In this document: piece after piece, positions 42,867-52,370 of the stretch
Layout of the letters: the number at the start of each line of letters is the position of its first letter
How positions within the stretch are numbered: position 1 is the stretch's first letter
Origin: Desulfobacterales bacterium
GTDB lineage: Bacteria > Desulfobacterota > Desulfobacteria > Desulfobacterales > JAFDDL01
Direction: 5' to 3'
NCBI GenBank assembly: GCA_034003325.1
Contig: JAVEYW010000007.1
Location: 62,001-126,000 of the forward strand
Length of the DNA: 64,000 nucleotides
Position numbers and translations under genes: made by a program
The notes under the pieces: generated by a model
Told to the model about the DNA's origin: nothing
The model's database searches: none
The model's input: only the letters and a program-made list of their open reading frames with translations

Positions 42867-43505
42867 TTAAAAACCATCAAACCTCGAATACCCCTCTAAT
42901 ATCACCCCCACCTCCTGAAGGCTTGAAATGTGAAAGTTTGCTTCAAGGGATGGATTTGCATAGGCCGCAAAAGGAACATTGGCGGCGTATGCCGCTTGGG
43001 AATCCAATTCTGAATCCCCGATAAAAAGCACTTCATAGGACGGCACGCCAAAATGATTCGACACCTTTTTCAACATGTCGGGATGCGGTTTGGGCTTATC
43101 CACATCAAGCGCACAGACCACCAGGTCGAACATTCCCTCCAGCCCGTGTTCCCGAATGACCTGCCCCATGGTGTTGGTCCGGTTGGTGGCAACAGCGGTT
43201 TTCATGTGCGGCCGCACCTTATTTAATAAGTCTCTGAGGTGGGGCTCAATTTCCATCAGCCGGATAAAATCCGTGTATCCGGTTTCTCTGCAAAAAGCCA
43301 ACGCCTGTCGCAGCATGTTGTCATCCGGAAAAAGAAGGGCCAAGGCCTCGCCAGCCGTATGCATATGCACATAGTCCAATTGTTCGGGCAACAAGCCGGG
43401 CCGGCCGAAATGATTTAACACCCTATTATAATAAGCCGTATTCGCTTTTTCCGAATCAAACATCACCCCGTCACAATCCAATGCAATAACCTTGAAACTT
43501 GCCAT
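42867..43505 (-). CDS. HAD-family hydrolase (phosphoglycolate phosphatase-like)
   Basis: 212 residues: motif 1 'VIALDCDGVMFDSE' (nucleophile Asp), cap domain, motif 2 'AVATNRT', motif 3 Lys in 'DVDKPKPHPDML' and motif 4 'LFIGDSELDSQAA'. All catalytic residues are present. Such enzymes dephosphorylate small sugar phosphates or phosphoglycolate; substrate unknown. It follows the DUF1573 selenoprotein gene with a 3-base gap, so both are probably on one transcript. Confidence 0.9.
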   Translation of the reverse strand: MASFKVIALDCDGVMFDSEKANTAYYNRVLNHFGRPGLLPEQLDYVHMHTAGEALALLFPDDNMLRQALAFCRETGYTDFIRLMEIEPHLRDLLNKVRPHMKTAVATNRTNTMGQVIREHGLEGMFDLVVCALDVDKPKPHPDMLKKVSNHFGVPSYEVLFIGDSELDSQAAYAANVPFAAYANPSLEANFHISSLQEVGVILEGYSRFDGF

Positions 43506-43508
43506 ATC

Positions 43509-44234
43509 CTATTCCTTGCGCTTATCGGTGTCGGGCTGAATCAGCCCATAAACCGGGACTTCAATTTCCGGTCGAATCTTGCTGTCGGTCACCAAATAGA
43601 GGGTGTCCAGATAACTCCCCACCTCTTTTTTGGTATTTTCCACGGTAATTTGATACGTCGAATTTTTCTGGTTTTCCACTTCTTCAAAACGGTACTGAAT
43701 ATGCTTGCCCTGTTTGGCCCGAACCGCTATCAGTTTGAGCGGATATTTTTCTTGCGTATCCAGCCTCAGCGCCTGTTTGATTTGCGTTCCGATCGTTCCC
43801 ACCAGCCGTAATCGCTTGGGCGAAAGGGCATAGAGTTTATCGATCTGACCGGTAACAATCAGTGTATGCTTCGGATTTACCGAATCATTCGTGATCACCT
43901 CGATATTCTTCCGAATCGGGCCACCGCCGCGATTGAATGTGTTTAATTTGATCGAAATCGTTCCCTCGCCGCCCGGCGGGATTCGCCGCGTAAATGCAGC
44001 GGCCGTGCACCCTCAGCCGGGCTTGACATGTTGTATCAGCAGCTCCGCGGTTCCCTTATTTTGTACAATAAAATCATGTTTGACTTCCACGCCCTCTAAT
44101 ATCGTCTCAAATTGAAATGTTTTTTCAGGAAAAACCGCTATCGGTGCCGGCGGTTCATTTTCCCGGCCGGCCGCCGTGAACGCCACAGCGACACAAAACA
44201 GCATGATTCCGATCATCCACGTTATTTTTCTCAT
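43509..44234 (-). CDS. DUF1573 selenoprotein (UGC motif, TGA at 44013-44015)
   Basis: Read as one 241-residue protein from ATG 44234 (GGGAGAGAG upstream). It has a signal peptide (ITWMIGIMLFCVAVAFTAAG) and a DUF1573 beta-sandwich. Ordinary DUF1573 proteins have a 'CGCT' motif after 'VK..'. Here the frame reads 'HVKPG-TGA-GCT' at codon 74. After the TGA the same frame continues as a good DUF1573 sequence ('RRIPPGGEGTISIKLNTF', 'EVITNDSVNPKHTLIV') to a natural stop at 43509. This is strong evidence for selenocysteine at the first Cys position (UGC). A possible bSECIS hairpin (TCCC-GCC-GGGC-GGC-GA-GGGA) lies about 38 bases after the TGA. Role probably periplasmic redox, unknown. Confidence 0.85.
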
Positions 44235-44331
44235 CAAAAACTCTCTCCCGAATCGGTTCAAGGGCGTCTTTGTGTTTATGGGGGAAAGCAGCCGCTGACT
44301 CACCCCTATCGACTCAAGTTCACTCCGCTTC

Positions 44332-46824
44332 TCATAGCATATAAAGGGGGTCCACATCTACATGGATTTTAACCTGCCGGTGTGAAAAGGCGGCTGTTTT
44401 ATAAAATAGCAACCGATGAACAAAGCGATGAAGTGCCCCGACTTTTTCACATTTTAATAAAAGCTGCCAGCGGTATTGGCCGGCCACGCGAGACAATGGG
44501 GATTCAATCGGGCCGAGAACTTCTATTGCGTTAAAAACAGCGGGCTGTGCCCTTTTTTCTGCTTGACACCGCTCGCCCAGCTCACGGGCCACAGTCCGCG
44601 TCCGGTCTTTATCTTTTCCGGAAATGCGAAGCTGAATCAGGCGCGTATACGGCGGGTATTGCAACGCTTTTCGAAAACCGATTTCAAGATTGTAAAATGC
44701 GTCATAGTCCTGGTTTTTTGCGCTTAATATGCTGAAATGATTTGTATTATATGTCTGAAGAATCACTCTCCCCGGCACTTTTCCGCGCCCTGCCCTTCCG
44801 GAAACCTGCGCCAATAGCTGAAAGGTACGTTCTCCGGCGCGAAAATCGGGGAAATTCAAAGAAAGATCCGCACAGATAATTCCCACCAGGGTAATATTCG
44901 GATAGTCATGCCCCTTGGCGATCATCTGGGTACCCACCAGAATATCAATCCGGGCGGCCTTGAGATCTTTTAAAATTTTTATCAGCGCCCCCTTTCGCGC
45001 CGTCGTGTCCCGGTCCATGCGTGCCACGCGGGCCTCTGGAAACAGGCGTTTGATCGCCAGTTCCACCTTTTCCGTTCCCATTCCCAAGAGTTGAATGTGT
45101 GAAGACCCGCAGGTGGGGCAATCCGATGAGGCCGCGCGGCTGAACCCGCAAAAGTGACATTTATACAGATTGGCCCCGTGGTGATGGGTAAGAGAAATAT
45201 CACAATTTTGGCAAGTTAAGGGCGAGCCGCAGGTTTTGCAAATCGGAAAATTGGCAAACCCCCGCCGGTTTAAAAACAAAAGTGCCTGCTCCCCCCTTGC
45301 CAGGGTCTCGCGCAGGGCGGTTTGAAGCTCGGGCGTGATAAACCGATCAATGCCCTGAAGACCCTTTACTTTCTTTAAATCCACGATCGTTATCTCGGGA
45401 AGCGGCCGGTCGGCAACCCGCCTGGTCAACGAGAGTTGCCGGAATTTACCCGCGCTCACATTATAAAAAGACTGAACCGAGGGCGTGGCGGATCCCAAAA
45501 GCACCACGGCATTCAACTCCTTGGCGCGCTTGACGGCAAGATCCCGTGCATGGTAGCGCAACCCGTGCTCCTGCTTATAGGACGTATCATGCTCCTCATC
45601 CACGATGATCAAGCCCAGATCCCGAAATGGCGCGAATATGGCCGAGCGGGCACCCACCGCAATCCGCACCTGGTTTTCGGCAATCCGCCGCCATTGATCA
45701 TAATGCTCTCCGACGGATAACCCGCTATGAAGCAAGGCCACGATGTCACCGAATCGGGCGCGAAAGCGCCGCTCGGTCTGGGAAATCAGCCCGATCTCCG
45801 GCACCAGAACCAGCACTGAAACCCCCTGCCGTATTGCAGCGGCCGCCACCTGAAGGTACACCTCCGTCTTTCCGGAGCCGGTCACACCGGTCAGCAAATA
45901 GGTTGAAAACCCCTTGCCAATAGCGGCGAGGACCTCCGGAACGACCCGCGCCTGTTCATCGGTCAGCACCGGCGGCGTATCCGGCGCGATGGGCTCTCCA
46001 AAAGGATCTCTATACACGGGTTTTTGCGTCACCGTCACCACGCCGACCCTCTCCAAGGCCGGAAGGATATGCGCCGCGTTGGGCACCCGGCCGGTCACTT
46101 CATGAACAGGCATTTCACCGGCATCCCTTAGAAAATTAACAAGCTGCTCCCGTTGGGGCGTTCGGCGCAGGGCGTTCCAGGCACCATCACCGGTCAACGC
46201 CACATAGCGCGCCATGCGCTGCTGCGTATTCCCGCCCACCACCTTTTTTTTCATCACCACCAGCCCCCGATGAACCAATGACTGATAAAGCGCGTGGGGA
46301 ACATCGCACTTCAGGTGCCGCGTCATTGCCTTTAACGTGCAAGGCCCCGAGCGAAGCCGCTCAAGAATAAGTTGCTCAAGCGGGGGGGATAAGCCGTCAC
46401 CAAGGGCAGCCAGCCCTTGGGATGTAATTGAAAACAGACTGGTTTCATATAGGGTCAGCCCCCGGGGCAGGGCTGTTTGAATCACTTCCCCGATGGGATG
46501 CATATAATAATCCGCGATCCACTTATAAAAGCTTGCCATGGATGCCGGAAACAACGGCACATCATCCAGAACATCCAGTATACTTTTTATTTTCTTTTCC
46601 GGTATCGGTTTTGATGCCCCTAGAATAAAGCCGGTAACCCGCCGCTGCTGAAAGGGAACCAGCACCCGCTTGCCGGGCATAATAATAGGCGACAACGATT
46701 GGGGCACAACATAAGTAAAGGTACCGTGAACGGGCAGGGCGACACCGACTTCAATATGAGCCAAATCCGCGTGCGACGGGTTCATTTCGGGCTCAAACAC
46801 CACTTTCTTTTTTCCTTGACACAC
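44332..46824 (-). CDS. priA: primosomal helicase PriA
   Basis: 830 residues: N-terminal DNA-binding domain ('VALPVHGTFTYVVP'), winged helix, helicase with Walker A 'GVTGSGKTEVYL' and 'LIIVDEEHDTSYKQ', zinc region 'CKTCGSPLTCQNCDISL' and 'CHFCGFSRAASSDCPTCGS', and 'LVGTQMIAKGHDYPNITLV' in the C-terminal helicase half. It restarts stalled forks. A start at GTG 46803 (AAGGA 9 bases upstream) is more likely than GTG 46824. The 3' end extends to about 98 bases from the DUF1573 start. Confidence 0.95.
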   Translation of the reverse strand: MCQGKKKVVFEPEMNPSHADLAHIEVGVALPVHGTFTYVVPQSLSPIIMPGKRVLVPFQQRRVTGFILGASKPIPEKKIKSILDVLDDVPLFPASMASFYKWIADYYMHPIGEVIQTALPRGLTLYETSLFSITSQGLAALGDGLSPPLEQLILERLRSGPCTLKAMTRHLKCDVPHALYQSLVHRGLVVMKKKVVGGNTQQRMARYVALTGDGAWNALRRTPQREQLVNFLRDAGEMPVHEVTGRVPNAAHILPALERVGVVTVTQKPVYRDPFGEPIAPDTPPVLTDEQARVVPEVLAAIGKGFSTYLLTGVTGSGKTEVYLQVAAAAIRQGVSVLVLVPEIGLISQTERRFRARFGDIVALLHSGLSVGEHYDQWRRIAENQVRIAVGARSAIFAPFRDLGLIIVDEEHDTSYKQEHGLRYHARDLAVKRAKELNAVVLLGSATPSVQSFYNVSAGKFRQLSLTRRVADRPLPEITIVDLKKVKGLQGIDRFITPELQTALRETLARGEQALLFLNRRGFANFPICKTCGSPLTCQNCDISLTHHHGANLYKCHFCGFSRAASSDCPTCGSSHIQLLGMGTEKVELAIKRLFPEARVARMDRDTTARKGALIKILKDLKAARIDILVGTQMIAKGHDYPNITLVGIICADLSLNFPDFRAGERTFQLLAQVSGRAGRGKVPGRVILQTYNTNHFSILSAKNQDYDAFYNLEIGFRKALQYPPYTRLIQLRISGKDKDRTRTVARELGERCQAEKRAQPAVFNAIEVLGPIESPLSRVAGQYRWQLLLKCEKVGALHRFVHRLLFYKTAAFSHRQVKIHVDVDPLYML

Positions 46825-46917
46825 GGGCAGCCTTTTTTTACTGTGAAAAAGGGAAATTAGAAGAATAATACAGATCAGGCAATCGTTCCATTCGACCTTA
46901 ATTGAAAGGAATTCACC

Positions 46918-47220
46918 ATGCGTTCAGCAATTAAAAAAATATGGGTTCTCATTATCGCGGCCGCTATGATTTTGGTGCCGCTAACATCCTCATCCATTGC
47001 CGCAACCGAATATGAAAAAGATGATATGGCGGCTGAAAAAATGGCGGCTGATCTGGTCGCTATCAGACCTGTCGCAATCGTCGGAACTATCGTCGGGTTC
47101 ACCGTTTATCTCGTATCGCTTCCCTTTTCAATCCCCGGGGGAAATTCACAAGAGGTTTGGGAAACAACGGTTGTAACACCGGCCAAATTCGCTTTTGTTC
47201 GACCGCTTGGTGATTTTTAG
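46918..47220 (+). CDS. small exported or membrane protein upstream of the FeeM-like gene
   Basis: 100 residues: signal or anchor helix (IWVLIIAAAMILVPLTSSSIA), a short charged segment, a second hydrophobic segment ('VAIVGTIVGFTVYLVSLPFSIPGG') and a C-terminal 'WETTVVTPAKFAFVRPLGDF'. AAAGGAATTCACC upstream is a good ribosome site. Such small proteins are found next to FeeM-like or PEP-CTERM-associated acyltransferases; I give no family name with certainty. Probably co-regulated with the FeeM-like gene 270 bases downstream. Confidence 0.7.
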   Translation: MRSAIKKIWVLIIAAAMILVPLTSSSIAATEYEKDDMAAEKMAADLVAIRPVAIVGTIVGFTVYLVSLPFSIPGGNSQEVWETTVVTPAKFAFVRPLGDF

Positions 47221-47487
47221 TGTCTTTGACTAAAATATAAACGCGCCCCGAATGCCATTCTAACCCTAAAAAACCCGGCCGGTTGGAAAATACATCAACC
47301 GGATGGACACTAACAAAGAGTGGCGCGGTAATCAACAAGCCTTGCGGTTGTACCGGATCGAGGCGGCTTATTGCTGATTCCGCCGCCTTATTCCGTCAAC
47401 AATCCTTAGCATCAATTTTTAATTTAAAGATTCAATGTGGCAGGTTCTGTTTCTATTTTTTCTGCGCTGTTAAGGAATTATAATGTC

Positions 47488-48360
47488 ATGACCCTCTCCG
47501 ATATCGAAAGACGGCGTACCGTCCGTCTAAAGCGCTCAGCACTGCTCACATCAAAGCTGGATGAAATAGACCGACCTGCCATCAAGATCGCTGAAACACC
47601 GGAAGAATACGAGCAGGCGCTCGCACTCGTATATCAGGAATATGTTCAATCGGGTTACGTCGCCAATCCGACGCCCGAAGGCAAAATCTTCAGTGTTTAT
47701 AACCTGCTCCCAGAGACGGCCGTCTTTGTCGCCAAATCTTATTTAACTGTCATCTCAACGCTTACTCAGATATTTGACAGTGAATTGTTCGGGTTGCCCA
47801 TGGACAGCATCTATCGCGAGGAGCTAAGGGGATTAAGAGAAGAAGGACGTAAAATCGTTGAGCTGGGCGCCCTGGCGACCAAGAAAGATTTCCGATGGCA
47901 AAATCTCTTCATGTACCTGTGCCAGATCATGTATTGGTACGCTCAGTATAAAAAGGTGAATGATCTTTGTATCACCATCAACCCCAAACATGTCCGCTTC
48001 TATAAAACCATTTTTCTGTTTGAAGAATACGGTCCTGAAAAACAATATCCCAAAGTAGGCGCGCCTGCCGTTTTGTTGCGGTTGAACATGGATGATATCG
48101 AACACAAGCTCAAACGGGTTTATAGCGATTTTGATTTTGATTGCAATTTATATAAATATTTTCATCGAATGAACGGCAACAAGCAGGAAAACTATGAAGA
48201 GGCTTTAAAGGGCCGAATGTCGCTAAGCGAACACGACCAACCGCGTCTTGATTCGACAACGGCACAGAAGCTAATCCATGTCAATCAAGTGGTTCTACAA
48301 AATCTTTCGCCGGCGCAAAAAAGCTTCATTCTGAAATATTACCCGGACCTTCAATTATAA
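47488..48360 (+). CDS. FeeM-like N-acyl amino acid synthase / PEP-CTERM-associated acyltransferase
   Basis: 290 residues from ATG 47488 (AAGGA 11 bases upstream; a further ATG 17 codons earlier has no conserved head). The core is GNAT/autoinducer-synthase-like: 'AETPEEYEQALALVYQEYVQSGYV', 'SLTVISTLTQIFDSELFGLPM'-like region, 'GRKIVELGALATKKDF', 'YKKVNDLCITINPKHVRFYKTIFLFEEYG'. This matches the FeeM/NasY family, which makes long-chain N-acyl amino acids from acyl-ACP and an amino acid, and the related exosortase-associated acyltransferases. It starts a cluster with HDOD and ThiF-nitroreductase genes. Confidence 0.82.
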   Translation: MTLSDIERRRTVRLKRSALLTSKLDEIDRPAIKIAETPEEYEQALALVYQEYVQSGYVANPTPEGKIFSVYNLLPETAVFVAKSYLTVISTLTQIFDSELFGLPMDSIYREELRGLREEGRKIVELGALATKKDFRWQNLFMYLCQIMYWYAQYKKVNDLCITINPKHVRFYKTIFLFEEYGPEKQYPKVGAPAVLLRLNMDDIEHKLKRVYSDFDFDCNLYKYFHRMNGNKQENYEEALKGRMSLSEHDQPRLDSTTAQKLIHVNQVVLQNLSPAQKSFILKYYPDLQL

Positions 48361-48429
48361 ATAAGGCACCTACGATTCCGTACCGCCTTGCCGCCTCACC
48401 TGATTGAATAATATTTTCAAGGTATTTCC

Positions 48430-49296
48430 GTGATTAACACCATACTGAATAACGTCAACCAAATTCCGCTATTACCCCAAAACGTTCAACAACTGATGTC
48501 GATTGTCAACAACCCGCAAGCAAGCACATTGGAGTTGGTAAAAATTGTAGAACAAGATCCGATGCTGGCCATGCAATGCCTGCACCTGTGTAATTCGGCC
48601 TATTATTCTCTGCCCGTAGAGGTGACATCGGTTTCCCATGCCGTCCGGTTTCTGGGTATGGACACGGTCGCAGGCCTTGCGATGGCCGCCTATTTTCAAA
48701 GTCTTATTCCCAGTCGCGGCAGCAACCAGGGTAATCCCTGGTTAAAGGGGCTAAAAGACCATTTATTAAAAACAGCCTATCTTTCCGAGGTGATAGCCAA
48801 GGCCGGGGGAAGCATTGTGGCGCCGGCCACCCTTTTTACAGCAGGCTTGCTTCATGATGTCGGCAAACTGGTGTTTTCAAAATTGGACCTGAAAGTAGCG
48901 CAACATGTTTATCGTCATGTCGGGGAAAATAAGGTCACGCTCATTGAGGCCGAGCAGGAAATTCTCGGGACAAACCACGCAATGGTCGGGCACCAATTGG
49001 CCATCAGATGGCAATTGCCGGAGGTTCTAATGGATGTGATTCGATATCACCACGACCCCTTCGGCGGTGAATACCACCAGACCTTTTATGTTTTTCTGGC
49101 CAATACCGTGGTCGGCATCCTTCACAATGATAGCGCTCTGCAAGAAAGTCTCAACACCCCGGACGTCTTGTCCGTTTCCCGCGAATTGGGATTTACCACT
49201 GACCAAATCACGGAATGGCTTAACGCCTGGTCAAATCAGCACAAAGAAAAAACGTCACCTCCTGAAAGCTTAACTAAAACAACTTCAAGCAGTTAA
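48430..49296 (+). CDS. HDOD domain protein
   Basis: 288 residues from GTG 48430 (AAGG upstream). HDOD pattern: 'IPLLPQNVQQLMSIVNNPQASTLELVKIVEQDPMLAMQCLHLCNSAYY' then 'VTSVSHAVRFLGMDTVAGLAM' and an HD-like core 'TLFTAGLLHDVGKLV' with 'HAMVGHQLAIRWQLPEVLMDVIRYHHD'. HDOD proteins act in signalling and often sit beside c-di-GMP or chemotaxis genes. Here it lies in the FeeM/ThiF-nitroreductase cluster, so a regulatory role in that pathway is possible. Ligand and partner unknown. Confidence 0.9.
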   Translation: MINTILNNVNQIPLLPQNVQQLMSIVNNPQASTLELVKIVEQDPMLAMQCLHLCNSAYYSLPVEVTSVSHAVRFLGMDTVAGLAMAAYFQSLIPSRGSNQGNPWLKGLKDHLLKTAYLSEVIAKAGGSIVAPATLFTAGLLHDVGKLVFSKLDLKVAQHVYRHVGENKVTLIEAEQEILGTNHAMVGHQLAIRWQLPEVLMDVIRYHHDPFGGEYHQTFYVFLANTVVGILHNDSALQESLNTPDVLSVSRELGFTTDQITEWLNAWSNQHKEKTSPPESLTKTTSSS

Positions 49297-49335
49297 ACCG
49301 TAAAAGCATTATTTGCCAATTTTCCCTTATCGTCA

Positions 49336-51384
49336 ATGGTGAAAAAAATGAAAAAAAATGACCTGATAGCCGGATTGAAGGAAAGAGGCATCCATACCAA
49401 AACCCATTTTTACGCAGAGGCCTTTTCGCGAAATATCGGCCTGCTGACCCCGGCCGAACTGCTGACATTGTCCAACGCCACCATCGCCATTCCAGGCATG
49501 GGGGGCGTCGGCGGCGTTCACCTGATGACCATGATCCGCACCGGCATCGGCCGGTTTCATCTGGCGGATTTCGATACCTTTGAAGTCGCCAATTTCAATC
49601 GCCAGTTCGGCGCGACAATTCCCAATCTCGGCCGCTCCAAACTGGAGGCCATGGTCGAGCAGGCGCTTTCGGTCAATCCCTATGCCGAAATCAAAACATT
49701 TCCCGACGGTGTCACCCCGGTTAATGTCGACGATTTCCTTTCCGGTGTTCAGGTCGTGCTGGACAGCCTGGATTTTTTCGCTTTTGATGCCCGGCGGCTG
49801 CTCTTTAACCGCGCCCGCGAAAAAGGCATCTATGTCGTCACGGCTGGCCCCCTAGGCTTTTCATCGGCCATGCTCATTTTTTCGCCCCACGAGGGAATGC
49901 GTTTTGACGATTATTTTCATATTGTCGAAGCCATGACGCCGCAGGAGCGGTACCTGGCCTTTGCCATGGGGCTGGCCCCTCGGCCCACCCATATTCAATA
50001 CATGGATCTTTCAAAGGTGGATCTCACCCGGAAAGCCGGCCCTTCGCTCAATATCGCCTGCCAACTTTGCAGCGCACAGGCCGGCACCGAAGCCGTTCGC
50101 ATTATCTTGAACAAGGGAAAAATCAGGCCGGTGCCCTGGTATGTTCAATTTGACCCTTTTTCGCAAAAATACCGAAAAGGAAAGCTCCATCTGGGAAATC
50201 GCCACCCGATTCAAAAGGCAAAATCCATTATTGTCCGGCAATTGCTGAAGCGAAACCAGAAAGCCTTCAAGCCGGAAATACCGGAAATACCGGGTGCGCA
50301 ATTTGAAAGCGATCTCATCATCCCCAAGACTGTCATCACCTATATTCTGCAGGCCGGAGTTCAAGCCCCATCGGGCGACAATGTGCAACCGTGGAAATTC
50401 CGGGTCGCGGATAACACCTTGTCCCTGTATCTTGATAGAAAAGCAGACCATTCATTTTTCAATATCAACCAAATCGCATCCATCATTTCCTGCGGCGCAG
50501 TCATAGAAAATATGCGTCTGGCCGCTTCCCTGTTCGGCCTTCGGCCTGAAATCAGCCTATGCCCGGATGACCGGGATCCCGACTTGATGGCTACGGTTTC
50601 GCTGACCCGCGCGAGTTGCGTCAGCGAACCGCTTGCAACCATGATCTGGCAACGCCAGACCAATCGAAAATTCTTTAAGAAAGCCCCCATCGCCCCCGCG
50701 GCGCTGGATTCCGTTTTTCATTCGATCGATGAATTCAGCGGCGTCAACCTGCATCTCGTGACAGATCGGCCGGCCCTTCAACGGTTGGCCCGACTGATTT
50801 ATCATGTCGATCGCATCCGGACGGAACACCAGCCGCTTCATGAACATCTGAACCAGATGATTCGTTTCACGCATGAAGCGGCTATACAAAAAAGAGATGG
50901 ATTTCCCCTAAACAATCTTGAAGCGGGCCTGGCAGGTGAAGCATTTTTAAAAATCACCCGGCCGTGGTTCATCATGAATATGGCCAATCGGGTTGGCATC
51001 GGAAAAATGGTCGCGCTCCATTCCCTTCAGGGCATCTTGAATTCAGGCGGCGCAGGCCTGTTAACCATAACCGGCATGGACACATCCGCCTTCATAACCG
51101 GCGGACAAGCATTGGAGCGGATGTGGCTGACCCTCACCCGGCTTGGCCTCTGCATGCAACCCATGACAGCCATTACGCTGTTCTGGCTCAGATGGCTTGT
51201 GGAAGGGGAAAAAAACTTTTTGCCGAAACACAGACGCCTTTTGACAAAGGCGTGGGAGACCTATCCAGCCATTTTTAAATCCGTTAATTTGGAGACGCAG
51301 GGCCATGTAATGCTCTTTCGGTTCGGATATGGCGCCCGAAGCAAAACGGGGACGTATCGAAAACCATTAAGATCCTTTATGTGA
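49336..51384 (+). CDS. ThiF/E1-like adenylyltransferase-nitroreductase fusion (Rv1355c-like)
   Basis: 682 residues. N-terminal half: E1/ThiF domain with 'IAIPGMGGVGGVHLMTMIRTG' (ATP-binding GxGGxG), acidic 'ADFDTFEVANFNRQFGA' and 'NIACQLCSAQAGTEA'. C-terminal half (about 330-640): nitroreductase-like flavin domain ('LQAGVQAPSGDNVQPWKF', 'WQRQTNRKFFKKAP', 'GQALERMWLTLTRLGL'). This is the architecture of Rv1355c-family proteins, of unknown function. It may activate a carboxylate and reduce or oxidise the product. Co-location with a FeeM-like synthase suggests a dedicated small-molecule pathway (inference). It overlaps the convergent membrane gene by 18 bases. Confidence 0.87.
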   Translation: MVKKMKKNDLIAGLKERGIHTKTHFYAEAFSRNIGLLTPAELLTLSNATIAIPGMGGVGGVHLMTMIRTGIGRFHLADFDTFEVANFNRQFGATIPNLGRSKLEAMVEQALSVNPYAEIKTFPDGVTPVNVDDFLSGVQVVLDSLDFFAFDARRLLFNRAREKGIYVVTAGPLGFSSAMLIFSPHEGMRFDDYFHIVEAMTPQERYLAFAMGLAPRPTHIQYMDLSKVDLTRKAGPSLNIACQLCSAQAGTEAVRIILNKGKIRPVPWYVQFDPFSQKYRKGKLHLGNRHPIQKAKSIIVRQLLKRNQKAFKPEIPEIPGAQFESDLIIPKTVITYILQAGVQAPSGDNVQPWKFRVADNTLSLYLDRKADHSFFNINQIASIISCGAVIENMRLAASLFGLRPEISLCPDDRDPDLMATVSLTRASCVSEPLATMIWQRQTNRKFFKKAPIAPAALDSVFHSIDEFSGVNLHLVTDRPALQRLARLIYHVDRIRTEHQPLHEHLNQMIRFTHEAAIQKRDGFPLNNLEAGLAGEAFLKITRPWFIMNMANRVGIGKMVALHSLQGILNSGGAGLLTITGMDTSAFITGGQALERMWLTLTRLGLCMQPMTAITLFWLRWLVEGEKNFLPKHRRLLTKAWETYPAIFKSVNLETQGHVMLFRFGYGARSKTGTYRKPLRSFM

Positions 51385-51921
51385 AGTTCTGGCAGCACGG
51401 AATTTCCGGACCTTTATTGTTTTTATCATCAGAAGAAAGATTGCCAGAGCGGCAAATCCGACTATCGCCCATTTGACGGCGGCAACAATGGAATGCAAGA
51501 AAAACAAAATACCGGGGTACCCCGGGGGGTTGTTTACGAAAGGTATTTCCATCGTATTTTCGATCCAGTCCAAGCCTCCTCCCATCAAGGAAAGGTACAC
51601 AAGCCCGCGATAGAAGGCTTTGCCCCCAAGATCATGTTTCAATATCAGCAATGAAAGGGTAACGGCAAAAAAGAAAGCGTACGCGGCAGCATATAAATAA
51701 TCAAAAACAATAAATTTATTAAACCTGCTGTGCCCGAACGGCCCCCAGGAATTGATGATTTCCACGCCCCTTTCTTTTTCAAAGGACAGTTGCAATTCCA
51801 AAACGCTGCTTCCGTCTTGCCCATCGATCAATGGATTGACGAAAAGCATGATTGCAAACATGAGCACCACGGCGACCGTTGCGATAATGAATATCTTTTT
51901 TTTACCTATCCGCTCCAGCAT
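51367..51921 (-). CDS. four-helix integral membrane protein, unknown
   Basis: 184 residues with four predicted membrane segments (about 9-27, 73-93, 105-122, 138-164) and an extracytoplasmic loop. The basic C-terminus is 'KTIKVRKFRAARTSHKGS'. I do not recognise the family, though the layout recalls small membrane proteins near acyl-transfer genes. Its 3' end overlaps the ThiF-nitroreductase gene on the other strand by 18 bases. Its 5' end abuts a decayed transposase. Confidence 0.78.
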   Translation of the reverse strand: MLERIGKKKIFIIATVAVVLMFAIMLFVNPLIDGQDGSSVLELQLSFEKERGVEIINSWGPFGHSRFNKFIVFDYLYAAAYAFFFAVTLSLLILKHDLGGKAFYRGLVYLSLMGGGLDWIENTMEIPFVNNPPGYPGILFFLHSIVAAVKWAIVGFAALAIFLLMIKTIKVRKFRAARTSHKGS

Positions 51922-51929
51922 TAAATCAT

Positions 51930-52370
51930 CCTGTGGTAATATTCGGTCATTTCCCGGTTCAATTCGGGCAAGCTTTGTCAGGGCGCTTTGTATCTCTTTA
52001 AATATCCAAGATCTTGGGAACTGACAAGTTGCTTTGTCTGAAAGTCGGAACGCCGTTTGTTCCGGTAATTCGAGAGAAGAGATTCATTGACCAGGACATC
52101 CTCACCATAAAAACGGACGTATCGAGATGTTATGGCTTCATCCGTAAAATGGTGGTCAGGGATCATCCGAATAAGAATGTGAAAATGATTTCCCATAATA
52201 CAAAAGCCCAACACTTCGATAAAGTACAACATGCTGAACCTTTAGATAATATCAACCATTCGGTCCTTATCGAAGTCTTGAAATGGAAATCCATCCAGGG
52301 CGGTTCTGGACATGACATGGTAAACCGTCCACTGGTCCGGGATCAGTAAGCGCGATGATCTGGCATAAGG
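51930..52370 (-). pseudogene. decayed REP-associated (RAYT/Y1) transposase
   Basis: The minus strand reads 'IPDQWTVYHVMSRTALDGF', then an in-frame TAA (52242-52244), then 'FIEVLGFCIMGNHFHILIRM' with the HUH motif NHFH. A run ending at 51978 then loses similarity, while another frame continues ('SWIFKEIQSALTKL'), so a frameshift follows. The first Tyr-His-Val block, the NHFH motif and order fit RAYT transposases of the IS200/IS605 superfamily. It has at least one nonsense mutation and one frameshift, so it is not functional. RAYTs mobilise REP palindromes such as those in this window. Confidence 0.8.

Noticed and set aside
43509-43898. Separate small gene in the second half of DUF1573
   Set aside because: It is in frame with the upstream DUF1573 start across one TGA, and the domain pattern spans the TGA; a selenoprotein is the better reading.
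44013-44357. Separate 114-codon gene ending at the TGA
   Set aside because: Its first 41 codons have no signal or ribosome site, and the real start with a signal peptide is at 44234; the end is a recoded TGA.
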